A program made the translations under genes and the position numbers. Under the pieces are notes generated by a model, which worked only from the letters and a program-made list of their open reading frames with translations, searched no databases and had not been told where the DNA came from. DNA of 64,000 bases from Mactromeris polynyma (Eukaryota; Mollusca; Bivalvia; Venerida; Mactridae): NCBI GenBank assembly GCA_032209605.1, contig JASFXZ010000029.1, positions 3,275,001-3,339,000 on the forward strand, read 5' to 3'. Below are positions 12,701 to 25,435 of this stretch, piece by piece; the first letter of the stretch is position 1; every line of letters begins with the position of its first letter.

Positions 12701-15700
12701 GGAAAACCTTGTAAAGACCTTTGTGGTGTCAATTTTGACCTTATCATCATGATACTTGGTCAGAATGATCATTTCTATGAAATCTAGGTCTGGTTCAATA
12801 TATTGGGTCAAAAACTAGGTCTTTTGGTTAAATCATAGAAAAACCTTGTGTATAGTCACTGGAGTTCACAATTTCAACCTTATATCTTTTATAAAATTGG
12901 TCACAATGGTTCATCTCAAATTTTAGATCAGGTTCGATGTTGGGTCATCCATTTCTTCTCTCATAGGAGTTTTTCTCTCCAAGAACCAGTTTTTGAAAAC
13001 TGGATCAAGTATGGTCTATTATGCAAATAGTTTGCACATTCAGTGGAATTCAAACTCATACTGTAAGACGCAATCTAAGCAGTGTTAACATTGCTTTAAA
13101 ATAATCTCATAATGTTTTATATCTTTCAGCTGAAATTGGATCCTCACATTCGACATTGCAAGATAAAGTCTTAAGCCGCGCTGCAATTTACTCGATCCTT
13201 GACAAAAATTGTTTGTGTGCTAATAACTGTCTATCCAAAGTGGACTTCAGTCATGTGAGACAGTTGAGACTTAGATATTGGAAGGGATCTACACGTTCTT
13301 CAAGAACAGTGATGCTGAATAATTATCTGGAGAAATCATTTAAAATGGGAAGAAAGACAATGATGGTCCTCAATGACAATGTACAAGTGTGTTCAAAGGC
13401 ATTCCAAAGTATTATGCATATTAATAAAAACACTGTAAGCCGTGCATATAGAAGTTTTAAACAGACTATACGTCAGAGGGCAATGAAAGGAAATACATTA
13501 ACAGCAATTAACTGGTTTGAGGACTACACTAGTTTCATGGGTGATCGGATGCCCAATTCTTCTGATGTGTTATTGCCATTGAAAATGCAAATGTCATCAA
13601 TATATTTGCAGTACAAGTCAGACGTTTCGGGGCTCCCAGTTAGCTTGAGCCAGTTTTTCAAGATATGGAAGACATACTTTCCCCATGTGAAAATTAAGCA
13701 GGTAGGAATGCAATACTTCATTAATAATATACAAGTTTCTCATAATTGATCAGGTTTACATAATAAAGTACACAAATATATTTGTTTACAAGTAAACATC
13801 CTTTATTTATAAGGAGCCTTCCTTTTACTACTCTTGATTCTACAATTTCTGAAAAGGTCTGTAAATAACCTTCTGGAGGTTCTGTTGTTATTTATTGTTA
13901 TTTAGCAAAGTAACTTATCAGTTAATCAAATACTTGTTTGAACATCAAAGTTAATTTGGAATTAAATTAAGAAAAAAGGAAAAAAGACCGTCTGTGATGA
14001 TTGCATGATGTCATTGAATCATTTTACCCGCCAAAAGTTGTGAAACTTCTGAGATTACAAACTTTAATCTTGAAAAACATTTTGACATATATACTACTGT
14101 AAACCAACAAACTATTTGGTCTTAAAAATTCAACTTGAGGTTTGTATGTATCAGCAAATGTTTTCCAAGTTTGTCGTAAAACATTTACATTTTTCTTTTT
14201 TGAAACGGTCACAATAATAATACAGCTATGAATCAGTTATTATGGTTATCAGGACACCCATTGGTGTTTGAGAAAGAGAGAAGACTTCAATTAACATTAA
14301 TTAACTCAGAAATACAGATTTACAAAATTGGTTATCAGCATGCTAGTAAATTCTGAAATTCATAATTGTTTTATATTTCAGACAAATTCCTTTTCCAAAT
14401 GTTCCACTTGCACCACCTTAGAGAAAAAGTGGGAGAACACTGCAGACTTACGTGTTAAGGTTCAGTACAGAAAACTAAAAGAGGAGCACTACCAACGCCA
14501 GCAGTAAGATTTCTGAATTTTCATATTTTTTTTCATTTGGAATCCCCTTGGGGGTGACCCTGTTTATTTTGATTATGTGCATAATATTATTATATATTGT
14601 CAATACATATAAGTTTTAACATAGTATTATAATGATTGTATAATTATAATCATGTAATACATTTTCAATCTGATTTCAATTTTTTGTCCCACTTATCTGT
14701 GTGGATGTAACAAAAATAAAACAAAGTAGACGGTTAAGAAAAGTATATACTATTAAAAAAGTTGAAGGGATGGAGGTGGGAGGGGGGAGTAACTTGACTG
14801 TAACATCATCACTAGAATCTGGATACTTTGATATGTTCTAAAATAAACGAGAATGTAGAATCACGGCATATAAACCAAATCACTGTATGACTTATTGGAA
14901 TACTATACAATTCAACTAGTATGCCTTACTGATATTAAAAGCATCAGTGATTTCCAGTCACTGTACGACTTACTGTTCGACTATATATTTAAATGTGTAT
15001 GCCTTACTGATATCACCGGAAGTTTATTCGTTTATACACTGAGAATGTCATGAGAATTGTTTCCATTTTTGTCTAAAAAAATTATATATATACCTCGTTC
15101 TAGGATACCAAAGCTGAACTAAATTTCAAAGTTTTTTTGTTTTTAGGTAATTACTCAGTCTATTCCACATGTTTTGAGTTACTTAAACAAAGTAGGAATT
15201 TAACTATGCCCCCACATAACAAAGCTTGTTGGGGTTAATAGGAGAGAGCTTGTCGGTCTGACTATCAGTTGGTCTGTTTTAGTTTCTGGACAATAACAAA
15301 GTAAGGAATGGAAATTGTAAAAAAACTTGCCATATAGGTTGGTTGGTATCAAACCTGGGTCTCGGCGGGTGAAGGTCACTGTTTTTAAAAATAGAAATTC
15401 AGTTTCTGTTCAATAACTAGTTTAAAAATGAGATATTGATATTGTCAGACTCAAACTCTAGTATTCATGAAAAAGTTGATGAAAAAGTCATGGCTTGACC
15501 TAGCCTTGAACACAGGACCTCCTGTTGCATGTGCAGTACTATACTGACTGACCAAGCCACATGGTCACTTTCTTTATTTCTTCACTGTACTCATCATAAA
15601 AAATATGCCTTAAAAATATGCCTATTGTAGTATAATTGAATTATTTGCAGGCTTAAGCTATATGATCGGTTCGAAGGGCCTGCCAGGTGCTCGAAAGCTT

Positions 15701-18700
15701 ATAATCGAATTAGAAATAAACATGCTTTAACATTTGATCTTTACTTTTTCTTACAGAATGGAGAGACGTTATTATTATAGCAAAAGGGATAAGAGCAGGA
15801 ATCAGCCAGACAAGTATATGTCCATGATTGTTGATGGGATGGATCAGTGTAAGTTAAAAGAATAATTTATTTATATTAATTAATTTTACGTTGATTATGA
15901 AACAAGTTTTTACAACTTATAATTATCTCTCGCTAGTCGCTACACCTCATTTCTGTACACTTCATTCCTGATGGTATCCTTGCCTTTTTATGCTTAGTGT
16001 CTAGCAAGAACATTACTAGTACCATTTTTATTACGTCTTTGGTGTGACACCACTTGAGGTCAAACCCAAAATAAAAAATACTAATAATGTACTAAAGAAT
16101 GTTAAAGGACATATTAAGTGCTCTTGTGTGGTTGATATGGTTCTATGTGCATATGAGAAAATAGTGATAATGGGTATTTAACTTTTAAATTAAAACATGG
16201 ACATTTTCTGAAAGACAAAAACCCGCGATTTAATTAATTAATGTATCTATACTGTGTTGTTATGATCCTATAATTAAACACACCTTATCAAGCTTTAAGT
16301 GTTTGATTATTGTTCTCTTTGTGTGTGCCATATCTTGTCAATTGTGTATTTGGTTATTATTGTATAAAAAACTAAAACAAACAATATATAAGGTTTCTTT
16401 GACACTAGAATGTAAAAATGACGATTGACGACCAATTTATGGTGTTTTTATTTCAGCTAAAACTAACTTACCTCATTTTGCTGGTCGAAGATCCAAGGTA
16501 ACTTTTCATCTCAATATTTTACTCCCAGATTTAAAGTATATTGGGAATATAAAAATGTGAATAGAGTCATGCGTGAGGGTGGTTAATTTGGTGACTGATT
16601 GGTCAGTCATTATGTCCTTCAAATTGTGTCTTTGCTATTTGTCCATAACCATAGTCTGATTACAACAAAAATTGCATGACTCATTAGTACCTAAGCTAGT
16701 AAATACAGTCCAAACTCAGTAACTGGAAATCTCTAAAGTCGAATTATTATTTAAGTCCCGTCAAATTTCTTAGCGAAAATCCTCATAATTCGAAAAGGAT
16801 TTTTGGTCCCGTCAATATAGTTTTAGCGCATTGTTAATCCGGTATGTCCTATTCTCGATTTTTGATAAAATATACAACAATAAATATCACTCGTGTCAAA
16901 CTGTAAGTTCATAATACGACTGTATGACTGTTGATTGCGTAATCAGAAACAATTGATACCGACATATCAAAGACGCGGTGATATCAAAGTGTGTTGATGT
17001 CTAATTTCTTTTCTCGCGCTGCACCAATAATTGCATGTTGTAAACAGGGGATTTCTTTAATCAGCGATTAATGATTGTTTTGTAATTTATGGAAATTGCC
17101 TCATGGTTTGTTTATGACACATGTAGCGATTAAATTGCCATCAATTAGTGCATCAAATGAACAACATGTCACCATTAACGACCTTGACTTTCGACGCGGC
17201 TAAAATCAATACTGACCGTATCGCGACGGAATTTGGTCGTATTATCGAGTCGAAAGTATGACTTTATGGATTGATCGGGACCAAATTAGTGGTCGCATTA
17301 CGCAATTTTTTGTTTATTTGTCGATAGGTGTACCTCCACACAACTCTAATTCCTGTTATCTCGAACTAAAATGGTTGAACCCTTGAAGTTTGAGTTACTG
17401 AGTTTGGCCTGTAGTCCACACACAACTTCATGCAGTTATTTCTCTTTTTCACTTATTATTTGACTGCACATACTTCTTGGTAACCATTCATTAGTTTTCA
17501 AAGAATCGTTACATCACAGTTCCAAAACTAGTTGTGTAGATAAATGACACACAGTAGTGAGGTTAATTTCCAGGGAGTCATTGCACTTTGTTTCAGTAAC
17601 AAAGGTAACTGTTTAAGGCAATATTAATTATCTTCAGTGATTACTTTTGTTTCTATTTGATTTCTATTTAGTTTTCAACTAAAATGTTAAGGTTAAAGAA
17701 AATTGGGATTGTTTAATTTAATAAGGATATTATAAAATCAGATCAATTTAACAGGGACAACTGAAAATTGGCAAGCTAGTTTTATGAAAGTAAGGGGTAG
17801 TATGTATTATACTTTCAAATATGTTTTATTTTGGAAATCTAGTCTTATCTGATATTCACCTGTTGCACTGTTATTGTATACCCTTTTGAGTTTTGTATTT
17901 CATTTTGCAGAGTATTAATGCAGCTGATCTTCTGAAAACCCATGTTACTGGGGTTATAAACCATGGGCATGGTGGTTTCCATACATATATTGATATCAAT
18001 GAATACCAACATGACCCTAACCTGACAATCAATGTTCTCATCAAGACCATACACAGAACTGTTATGCACATGGTAAGCATTTCATCTATTAACTGTTGTG
18101 AATAATTTTATAACCCATCTGATCATATTCTAAATAATATGAATCTGAAATAGCATTGAAAATGAATGACTAAGTTCTTCAAATGATATGTTATTTGTGT
18201 TGATTAAACTCACCTGTTAAATTGTGACAATATGAGCTTTTGAGATCACTGGTCTCCAGCTTGTGTGTGCTGGGGGGGGGGGGGTACTTGTGTTATTGAT
18301 AGTTGTTTTAAATATGATGTTTTGAGCCAAACTTGCATATTGTCCACTATCAAATCATGCTTTCTTTCTTGAACAAATTGTATCCCAATATTGGTTCAGA
18401 GTCAACCCTGAAATAGCTTTTTGGGCCTTGTTTTTCATTGGCCCCATTTTCCTTCAGTCTTCATACATAACTGTTTTCAGAAAGATTGCTTCTATCTATC
18501 TTTGGACTTTTCTTTGTCATGTGAAAATTCAAACTACCGGTATGTCACCAACTCCTGAACAGATAGCTTCTATAGAGTTATTAAACCAATTATATTGTTC
18601 ATAATTTGATCTGCACTATACCCCAATGACCTTTCTGCAGAAGCTACTTAGGCACGCTCCCCATAGCTACGGGAACTCGTTGTTACTAAGCGAGACAAGC

Positions 18701-21462
18701 TATTTACAAAATCGCGTCAAGGGCACTACATACAGAGTTTTGATCTTGATACAATTGTATTGAAAATATTGCTTTTAAGTACAATTTTTATGAATATTAA
18801 AGAAAATATTTACTCAACTGCTAAGGTAATGGATGATTTTCATTATATATTTCAGGGCCATAAACTACCACCTTGTTTGTTTATACAGGCCGATAATTGT
18901 TGGCGGGAAAACAAAAATAAATGTGTGTTGGCCTTCCTTGAGCATTTAGTTGCAGAAAACATTTTTAGTGAGGTAAGTTATTGACAATTTAGCATCATAA
19001 CTGATAAAATCAGGCAAAACTTTCTAATACAACAGGATTCAATTGTATTCAGTCCTCAATTTTCTCTTATTAATATAATAAGAGTCTCATAACTAGGGAG
19101 GGAATTCTTCAATTAGGCCAGAATTTTTATTTTTTCGTTTTTTTTTTAAAGGGAGTTTCACTTTATTTCAACAGATTTCTTTTTGGAAATAGGTAGGGTA
19201 GGCGAGGGGGGGGGGAATAAAAAAATGTTTGGCATTTATAGTGAATAATTCGAGTTTGTTCTTCTACATCCATGGTTATAAATGCTTGAAAGATTAACCT
19301 GCTCCTGAGCAAGGGTTGGAGTAATGATGATGAACAAGTGTCGCAGTATCAAAGCAATATCTCAATGGAATTAGAAAATATTTGAGGTTGTACTTAAAAG
19401 AATATGAATTCATAAGTAAATAAGGGACATTATTTTAACAAAATCATTGATAGAGTTACTTCCCCGGGTCACTCTGATGCACAGTTTAAAAACATGTATT
19501 TTTTACCCCTTATAAATCGGGATGATTTTGTAATGATTTATTGCCCTTTGTTTAGAATTTTACTTCTTTAGTCTTCATTCACTCTTCAGGGGTGGGGGGC
19601 TTATGTTCCTTACAGTGACAGCTCTTGAATTGCACAATTATAGTTAACTTTTTGTACAGTACAGTATCAACAGAATGGCATCAGGTTGCATCCAGGTCTT
19701 ATGTACATATTTTTTATTTCAACTATGAATACATTATTACACATACCCAGTAAAGCCAAATTCAAAATCTTAATTTTATATTGATTACCCTATTCACCTG
19801 CACCGGTAGATAACATCATTGAACAAGTCAGAGCTAAAATTAAAGTTCAGAAAATCACCTAGTTTATATATAGTTTGATGTGCTATGTTTCAGGTAATTG
19901 ATATTATCATATTAAGCCAACATGTATCTCTTAATTTGTATGCATATTTATTTAAAGGTGCACATATCTTTCCTGATGGTAGGACACACCCACGAAGATG
20001 TCGACGCTGCATTCAGCAAAGTTAGCTGCAAACTTAGAAAGACTGATGCAGAGACATTAGAGGAGTTACTAGAGTTGATTCCAAACTCGGAATTAATAGG
20101 AACAATGTTCGATGTGAAATCCTGGTTGGAACCTTGCTTGGTCAGCATTACCCACTTAACCCAACCGCTTCACTATCGCTTCATGAAGCGTGACGAGTAT
20201 GTACAAGTCACCTACAAGGGCAAGTTTGATGACGTCTGGATCAACTTAAATGGGAACTTTTTAAAAAGTGACACGCCACTTTTAGATTACCCAGCTCTCC
20301 TACAGCCAGACTATGGGAAAATAGACTTTCCTCGATTCATCAAACTATTAGAAAATGTGGCAGTCTTTTTCAAAGACAATTCTGTACTCCAAAAATGGAA
20401 AAACTTCTGTGCTAAAGCAGAAAACGTGGAAGAAATTCATCCAACAGATAGTGAATGGCCATTACTTAGATTTCCCCGCCAGGATGCTTTAGATGTCAGT
20501 TTGTCGGGAATTATCAGTGATGGAGTTCAGACACTTATCAACAAGGAAACAAGAGTTCCAGAGGTGAGTTGTGAACATTTGTTTTCAGACTTGTAGTCTA
20601 AAACTTAAACCATTAATATATGCTAAGAGCTTTATGACTATCCAATTTCCAATGATCATTTATGATGATTCCAACATAAAAATAGTATTATATTTCAAAT
20701 TGGGTCTGAAACAGTTTTATGTAATATGCATTTGTAAAATTCCTGCTGGCTGCATTTATTCATTGAACATAAACGAGACTCTCATTTATACAAGTTATAA
20801 ACCCTTTACTTTATATCTGTAAATTTGGATACATACAGTAAAACTTTGTTATCTCGAGCATCGATATTACAAGCATTCGGTCTATCTCGAACAAATTGTA
20901 GTCATTATAGCAGGAACTTAGTCACAAAAGCAGCTGAAAATGAACTTTGGATATTTCGAGCACCTGGTTTATCTCGAGCATTTGGTTTGTCCCGATGAGT
21001 CCTTGAGATAATGAAGTTCTACTGTACATCAATCTGATTGTAGACTATTCTGAAGGAGTGCACTGCTGTATAGAGCTTTTGTCGAAGGAAACTAATTAAC
21101 ATTATTTAACGGCTTGATTATCAATACACTAGTTATATGTACTAAGTACACTTGATATATTTGCATCTGAATAGATCACCCCAATTTGTTTGAATTCAAA
21201 TGTTTATTTCTTGAACTAGTCCACTCTGAAAGTGTGTACTTGGAACATTCTTAGACTTCTTTATCAATTGGTAAATTCTTGTGTATGATTTTTGAGACAG
21301 AATTAAAGGTTAATATAATATATGTCATGACTTCACATGTACATCATTACAATTACTAAATTGCTATCAAACTTTTATTTATAAACCAGTTCAAACATAG
21401 TTAACATAAATGTATCATAAATATTTCAGGTTGTTGTGCCGAAAAGAAAAAGAAGACAATAA
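9715..21462 (+). CDS. DDE-transposase-like protein (DUF7869-type), ten exons
   Basis: Exons: 9715-9845, 11459-11709, 13130-13701, 14382-14503, 15757-15848, 16457-16497, 17911-18072, 18856-18972, 19958-20563, 21430-21462. All have GT/AG borders and matching phases, giving 2127 nt and 708 residues. The N-terminus is acidic and duplicated (exons 1 and 2). Residues 128-318 are rich in Cys and basic residues, with a helix-turn-helix-like NKNTVSRAYRSFKQ. A CxxC lies near 325. The core shows DGMDQSKTNLPHF (D385), FIQADNCWRENKNK (D470) and VGHTHEDVD (E509/D512), which I read as an RNase H-like DDE/D centre. The C-terminus PKRKRRQ resembles a nuclear localisation signal. I recognise the family as widespread in invertebrates; the DUF name is from memory. 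It may be a domesticated transposase or one of many genomic copies. The start at 9715 follows an in-frame stop in the same exon. The acceptor of exon 9 (TTTAAAG) is weak. Confidence 0.8.
10074..10138. repeat. 24-bp perfect inverted repeat (hairpin)
   Basis: The arms 10074-10097 and 10115-10138 are perfectly complementary over 24 bp (starting CAAATTATGAAAATTATAAT) with a 17-base loop. It lies in intron 1 of the transposase-like gene. It could be a tiny foldback element or form a stable RNA hairpin; no target duplication is evident. Confidence 0.85.
10556..10815 (+). repeat. Dispersed repeat with two tandem units and a CTGT microsatellite
   Basis: CCTGTCATAACTTGAAAAGT ... ACTTGGTATACATG occurs at about 10590-10650 and again at about 10738-10792, separated by a (CTGT)n run at 10691-10720. 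I believe this family is common in bivalve genomes (from general knowledge). It lies in intron 1. Confidence 0.65.
12161..13020 (+). repeat. Dispersed repeat family R1 (AGCTCACCTG... end), copy 1
   Basis: It begins TTTTAGCTCACCTGTCACAC with a GTCACACAGTGAC palindrome. It then contains three or four degenerate units of about 100 bp built on TTGGTCA(CA/GA)A(C/T)GATCAT and TTCGATATTGGGTCA. Related copies are at 18206-18570 and 57661-58388. It lies in intron 2 and is not coding. Confidence 0.65.
15205..15560 (+). repeat. Dispersed repeat (TATGCCCCCACA... type)
   Basis: The block starts TATGCCCCCACATAACAAAG and continues GTTGGGGTTAATAGGAGAG, a signature I associate with a dispersed bivalve repeat. 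The far end holds a degraded tRNA-like segment (GACCTAGCCTTGAACACAGG around 15500), possibly a SINE remnant. It lies in intron 4. Confidence 0.5.
16704..17413. mobile_element. 710-bp non-autonomous element with CCAAACTCAGTAACT termini
   Basis: The left end TACAGTCCAAACTCAGTAAC and the right end (reverse complement TACAGGCCAAACTCAGTAAC) form inverted repeats of about 20 bp with TA borders, pointing to a Tc1/mariner-type element. No transposase frame was seen inside. It lies in intron 6 of the transposase-like gene. Confidence 0.75.
18206..18570 (+). repeat. Dispersed repeat family R1, copy 2 (degraded)
   Basis: It starts AACTCACCTGTTAAATTGTG and continues ATGAGCTTTTGAGATCAC, matching the 5' end of 12161-13020. 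It includes a G homopolymer at about 18270-18283. It lies in intron 7. Confidence 0.5.
20834..21026. mobile_element. 193-bp MITE with TACAGTARAACTT termini
   Basis: The left end TACAGTAAAACTTTGTTATC and the right end (reverse complement TACAGTAGAACTTCATTATC) are 20-bp imperfect inverted repeats. The interior repeats the TCTCGAGCA motif several times. TA borders suggest a Tc1/mariner-derived MITE. It lies in intron 9. Confidence 0.8.
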
Positions 21463-21549
21463 AGTTACATTTTTGGTATGTTGTTTCGTATTCTTGTGTC
21501 ATATTATATACAAAATTGTACAGCGTTTTGGGATTGTGGCTCTCCTTGG

Positions 21550-21555
21550 AATAAA
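21550..21555 (+). terminator. Poly(A) signal of the transposase-like gene
   Basis: AATAAA lies 88 bases after the stop codon. Another AATAAA overlaps the stop codon itself (21458-21463). Either could serve; the downstream one allows a normal 3' UTR. Confidence 0.45.
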
Positions 21556-21677
21556 TAGATAATTAATTTGCGTTATGTGCGTATATTTTTGTGTTATTTC
21601 TGTTTGGATTTCAACAAAACTTTGCATGACCCATCAGTACTCAAGCCTAGTTGTGCAAATTGTTGACACACTTTTTA

Positions 21678-24600
21678 AATGTTTTCACATCCAAACACAT
21701 AAGGATTTTAACATACAGATTTTGTACATTTGATGAATTTTTTTTTATGTATACAATTTGTTAAATACAGAACTTTTTCAAAAGGTTTTCACGTGAAAAC
21801 AATATCTATAATGTATGCATTTCATATAATAAAGTACATTTTGTCAAAATGATTAAAATACGTACAATGAAGTAAATTTTGTCATAATGTTTGGAATACA
21901 TAACATTTTTCCAATTTTTTCTATTATGTATCCATTTTGTATAAAGAAGTACTTTTTGTCAAAATGTTTGCGCGTGCAAACAATTTTTTTCTATAATGTA
22001 TACGATTTGTAGAATACAGAACTTTACTCAAAATGTTTTCGCTTGCAAACATTTTGTGTCTTATGTATGCATTTTGTATAATCAAGTACATTTTGTCAAA
22101 ATGTTTGCACGTGCAAACAATTTTGTTTCTTATATGTATTCGATTTGTAAAATACAGGACTGATCTCAAAATGTTTTCGCGCGCAAACATTTTTTTTCTA
22201 TAATGTATGCATTTTGTATAATCAAGTACATTTTGTCAAAATGTTTGCACGTGCAAACAATTTTGTTTCTTATATGTATTCGATTTGTAAAATACAGGAC
22301 TTTTCTCAAAATGTTTTCACGCGCAAACATTTTTTTTCTATAATGTATGCATTTTGTATAATCAATTACATTTTGTCAAAATGTTTGCGCGTGCAAACAA
22401 TTTTGTTTCTTATATGTATTCGATTTGTAAAATACAGGACTTTTCACAAAATGTTTTCGCGCGCAAACATTTTGTTTCTATAAAGTATGCATTTTGTATA
22501 ATCAAGTACATTTTGTCAAAATGTTTTCGCGCGCAAACATTTTTTTTCTATAATGTATGCATTTTGTATAATCAAGTACATTTTGTCAAAATGTTTGCGC
22601 GTGCAAACAATTTTGTTGGTTTTATGTATATAATTTGTAAAATACAGGACTTTTCTCAAAATGTTTTCGCGCGCAAACATTTTTTTTCTGTTATGTATGC
22701 ATTTTGTATATTCAAGTACATTTTGTCAAAATGTTTGCGCGTGCAAACAATTTTGTTTCTTAAATGTATTCGATTGGTAAAATACAGGACTTTTCTCAAA
22801 ATGTTTTCGCGCGCAAACATTTTTTTCTATAATGTATGCATTTTGTATAATCAAGTACATTTTGTCAAAATGTTTGCGCGTGCAAACAATTTTGTTGTTT
22901 TTATGTATATGATTTGTAAAATACAGGACTTTTCTCAAAATGTTTTCGCGCGCAAACATTTTTTTTCTGTAATGTATGCATTTTGTATATTCAAGTACAT
23001 TTTGTCAAAATGTTTGCGCGTGCAAACAATTTTGTTTCTTTAATGTATTCGATTGGTAAAATACAGGACTTTTCTCAAAATTTTTTCGCGCGCAAACAAT
23101 TTTGTTGTTTTTATGTATATGATTTGTAAAATACAGGACTTTTCTCAAAATGTTTTCGCGCGCAAACATTTTTTTCTATAATGTATGCATTTTGTATAAT
23201 CAAGTACATTTTGTCAAAATGTTTGCGCGTGCAAACAATTTTGTTGTTTTTATGTATATGATTTGTAAAATACAGGACTTTTCTCAAAATGTTTTCGCGT
23301 GCAAACATTTTTTTTCTATAATGTATGCATTTTGTATAATCAAGTACATTTTGTCAAAATGTTTTCACGCGCAAACATTTTGTTTCTATAATGTATGCAT
23401 TTTGTATAATCAAGTACATTTTGTCAAAAATGTTTGCGCGTGCAAACAATTTTGTTTCTTTTATGTATACGATTTGTAAAATACAGGACTTTTCTCAAAA
23501 TGTTTTCGCACGCAAACATTTTTTTTCTATAATGTATGCATTTTGCATAATCAAGTTAAGTTTGTCAAAATGTTTGCGCGTGCAAACAATTTTGTTTCTT
23601 ATATGTATACGATTTGTAAAATACAGGACTTTTCACAAAATGTTTTCGCGCGCAAACATTTTGTTTCTATAAAGTATGCATTTTGTATAATCAAGTACAT
23701 TTTGTTTCTATAATGTATGCATTTTGTATAATCAAGTACATTTTGTCAAAATGTTTGCGCGTGCAAACAATTTTGTTTCTTTAATGTATTCGATTTGTAA
23801 AATACAGGACTTTTCTCAAAATGTTTTCGCGCGCAAACATTTTGTTTCTATAAAGTATGCATTTTGTATAATCAAGTACATTTTGTCAAAATGTTTTCGC
23901 GCGCAAACATTTTTTTTCTATAATGTATGCATTTTGTATAATCAAGTACATTTTGTCAAAATGTTTGCGCGTGCAAACAATTTTGTTTCTTTAAAGTATT
24001 CGATTTGTAAAATACAGGACTTTTCTCAAAATGTTTTCGCGCGCAAACATTTTTTTTCTATAATGTATGCATTTTGTATAATCAAGTACATTTTGTCAAA
24101 ATGTTTGCGCGTGCAAACAATTTTGTTTCTTTAAAGTATTCGATTTGTAAAATACAGGACTTTTCTCAAAATGTTTTCGCGCGCAAACATTTTTTTTCTA
24201 TAATGTATGCATTTTGTATAATCAAGTACATTTTGTCAAAATGTTTGCGCGTGCAAACAATTTTGTTTCTTTAAAGTATTCGATTTGTAAAATACAGGAC
24301 TTTTCTCAAAATGTTTTCGCGCGCAAACATTTTTTTTCTATAATGTATGCATTTTGTATAATCAAGTACATTTTGTCAAAATGTTTGCGCGTGCAAACAA
24401 TTTTGTTTCTTTAAAGTATTCGATTTGTAAAATACAGGACTTTTCTCAAAATGTTTTCGCGCGCAAACATTTTTTTTCTATAATGTATGCATTTTGTATA
24501 ATCAAGTACATTTTGTCAAAATGTTTGCGCGTGCAAACAATTTTGTTTCTTTAAAGTATTCGATTTGTAAAATACAGGACTTTTCTCAAAATGTTTTCGC

Positions 24601-25434
24601 GCGCAAACATTTTTTTTCTATAATGTATGCATTTTGTATAATCAAGTACATTTTGTCAAAATGTTTGCGCGTGCAAACAATTTTGTTTCTTTAAAGTATT
24701 CGATTTGTAAAATACAGGACTTTTCTCAAAATGTTTTCGCGCGCAAACATTTTTTTTCTATAATGTATGCATTTTGTATAATCAAGTACATTTTCTCAAA
24801 ATGTTTTCGCTCGCAAACATTTTGTTTCTATAATGTATGCATTTTGTATAATCAAGTACATTTTGTCAAAATGTTTGCGCGTGCAAACAATTTTGTTTCT
24901 TTAATGTATATTCGATTTGTAAAATACAGGACTTTTCTCAAAATGTTTTCGCGCGCAAACATTTTTTTCTATAATGTATGCATTTTGTATAATCAAGTAC
25001 ATTTTGTCAAAATGTTTGCACGTGCAAACAATTTTGTTTCTTTAATGTATTTGATTAGTAAAATACAGGACTTTTCTCAAAATGTTTTCGCGCGCAAACA
25101 TTTTTTTTCTATAATGTATGCATTTTGTATAATCAAGTACATTTTGTCAAAATGTTTGCGCGTGCAAACATTTTGTTTCTATAATGTATGCATTTTGTAT
25201 AATCAAGTACATTTTGTCAAAATGTTTGCGCGTGCAAACAATTTTCATTATGTATGTTAAATAGGCAATAAAAGATGAAAAATTGAACCTCTGTTTGTTA
25301 TTTTTGCCTTTGGAGGGTCACATATGTTAACCTCTTTTTTCTTTTTGTAAAATTTAGGTTAACATTTGTAACCCTAATTTGCTCATTTTGGGTACTAATA
25401 GAGGGAATTTGTGCAAATTCCCTTTTTAAAATAA
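21678..25434 (+). mobile_element. Helentron/Helitron-like element with palindromic tandem core, copy 1
   Basis: The borders are defined by comparison with the copy at 59292-62740; identity starts at AAATGTTTTCACATCC and stops after TTTTTAAAATAA, with unrelated flanks. Each copy is preceded by T and followed by T. At 25403-25422 a perfect hairpin (GGGAATTT/AAATTCCC) ends 12 bases before the 3' border, the arrangement known for Helitron-like 3' ends. ATGTTAACCT/AGGTTAACAT form another inverted pair between about 25325 and 25366. The core (about 21715-25255) is a tandem array of 140-bp units, each with two palindromes: TGTTTGCGCGTGCAAACA and TGTTTTCGCGCGCAAACA. Units from 24074 to about 24770 are identical. 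Open frames in the array follow from the 140-bp and 70-bp periods and are not genes. Bivalve pearl-type elements have a similar plan (known family). No Rep/helicase is encoded. Confidence 0.75.
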
Positions 25435-25435
25435 T

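Noticed and set aside
22354..23043. 229-codon open frame (and many 66-208-codon frames) in the palindrome array
   Set aside because: They repeat the 140-bp unit in translation, occur on both strands and in both elements, and have biased, domain-free sequence. They are by-products of the tandem repeat.
21715..25255. CRISPR-like regular repeats
   Set aside because: The whole 140-bp unit is repeated, with no unique spacers, and the DNA is clearly eukaryotic.
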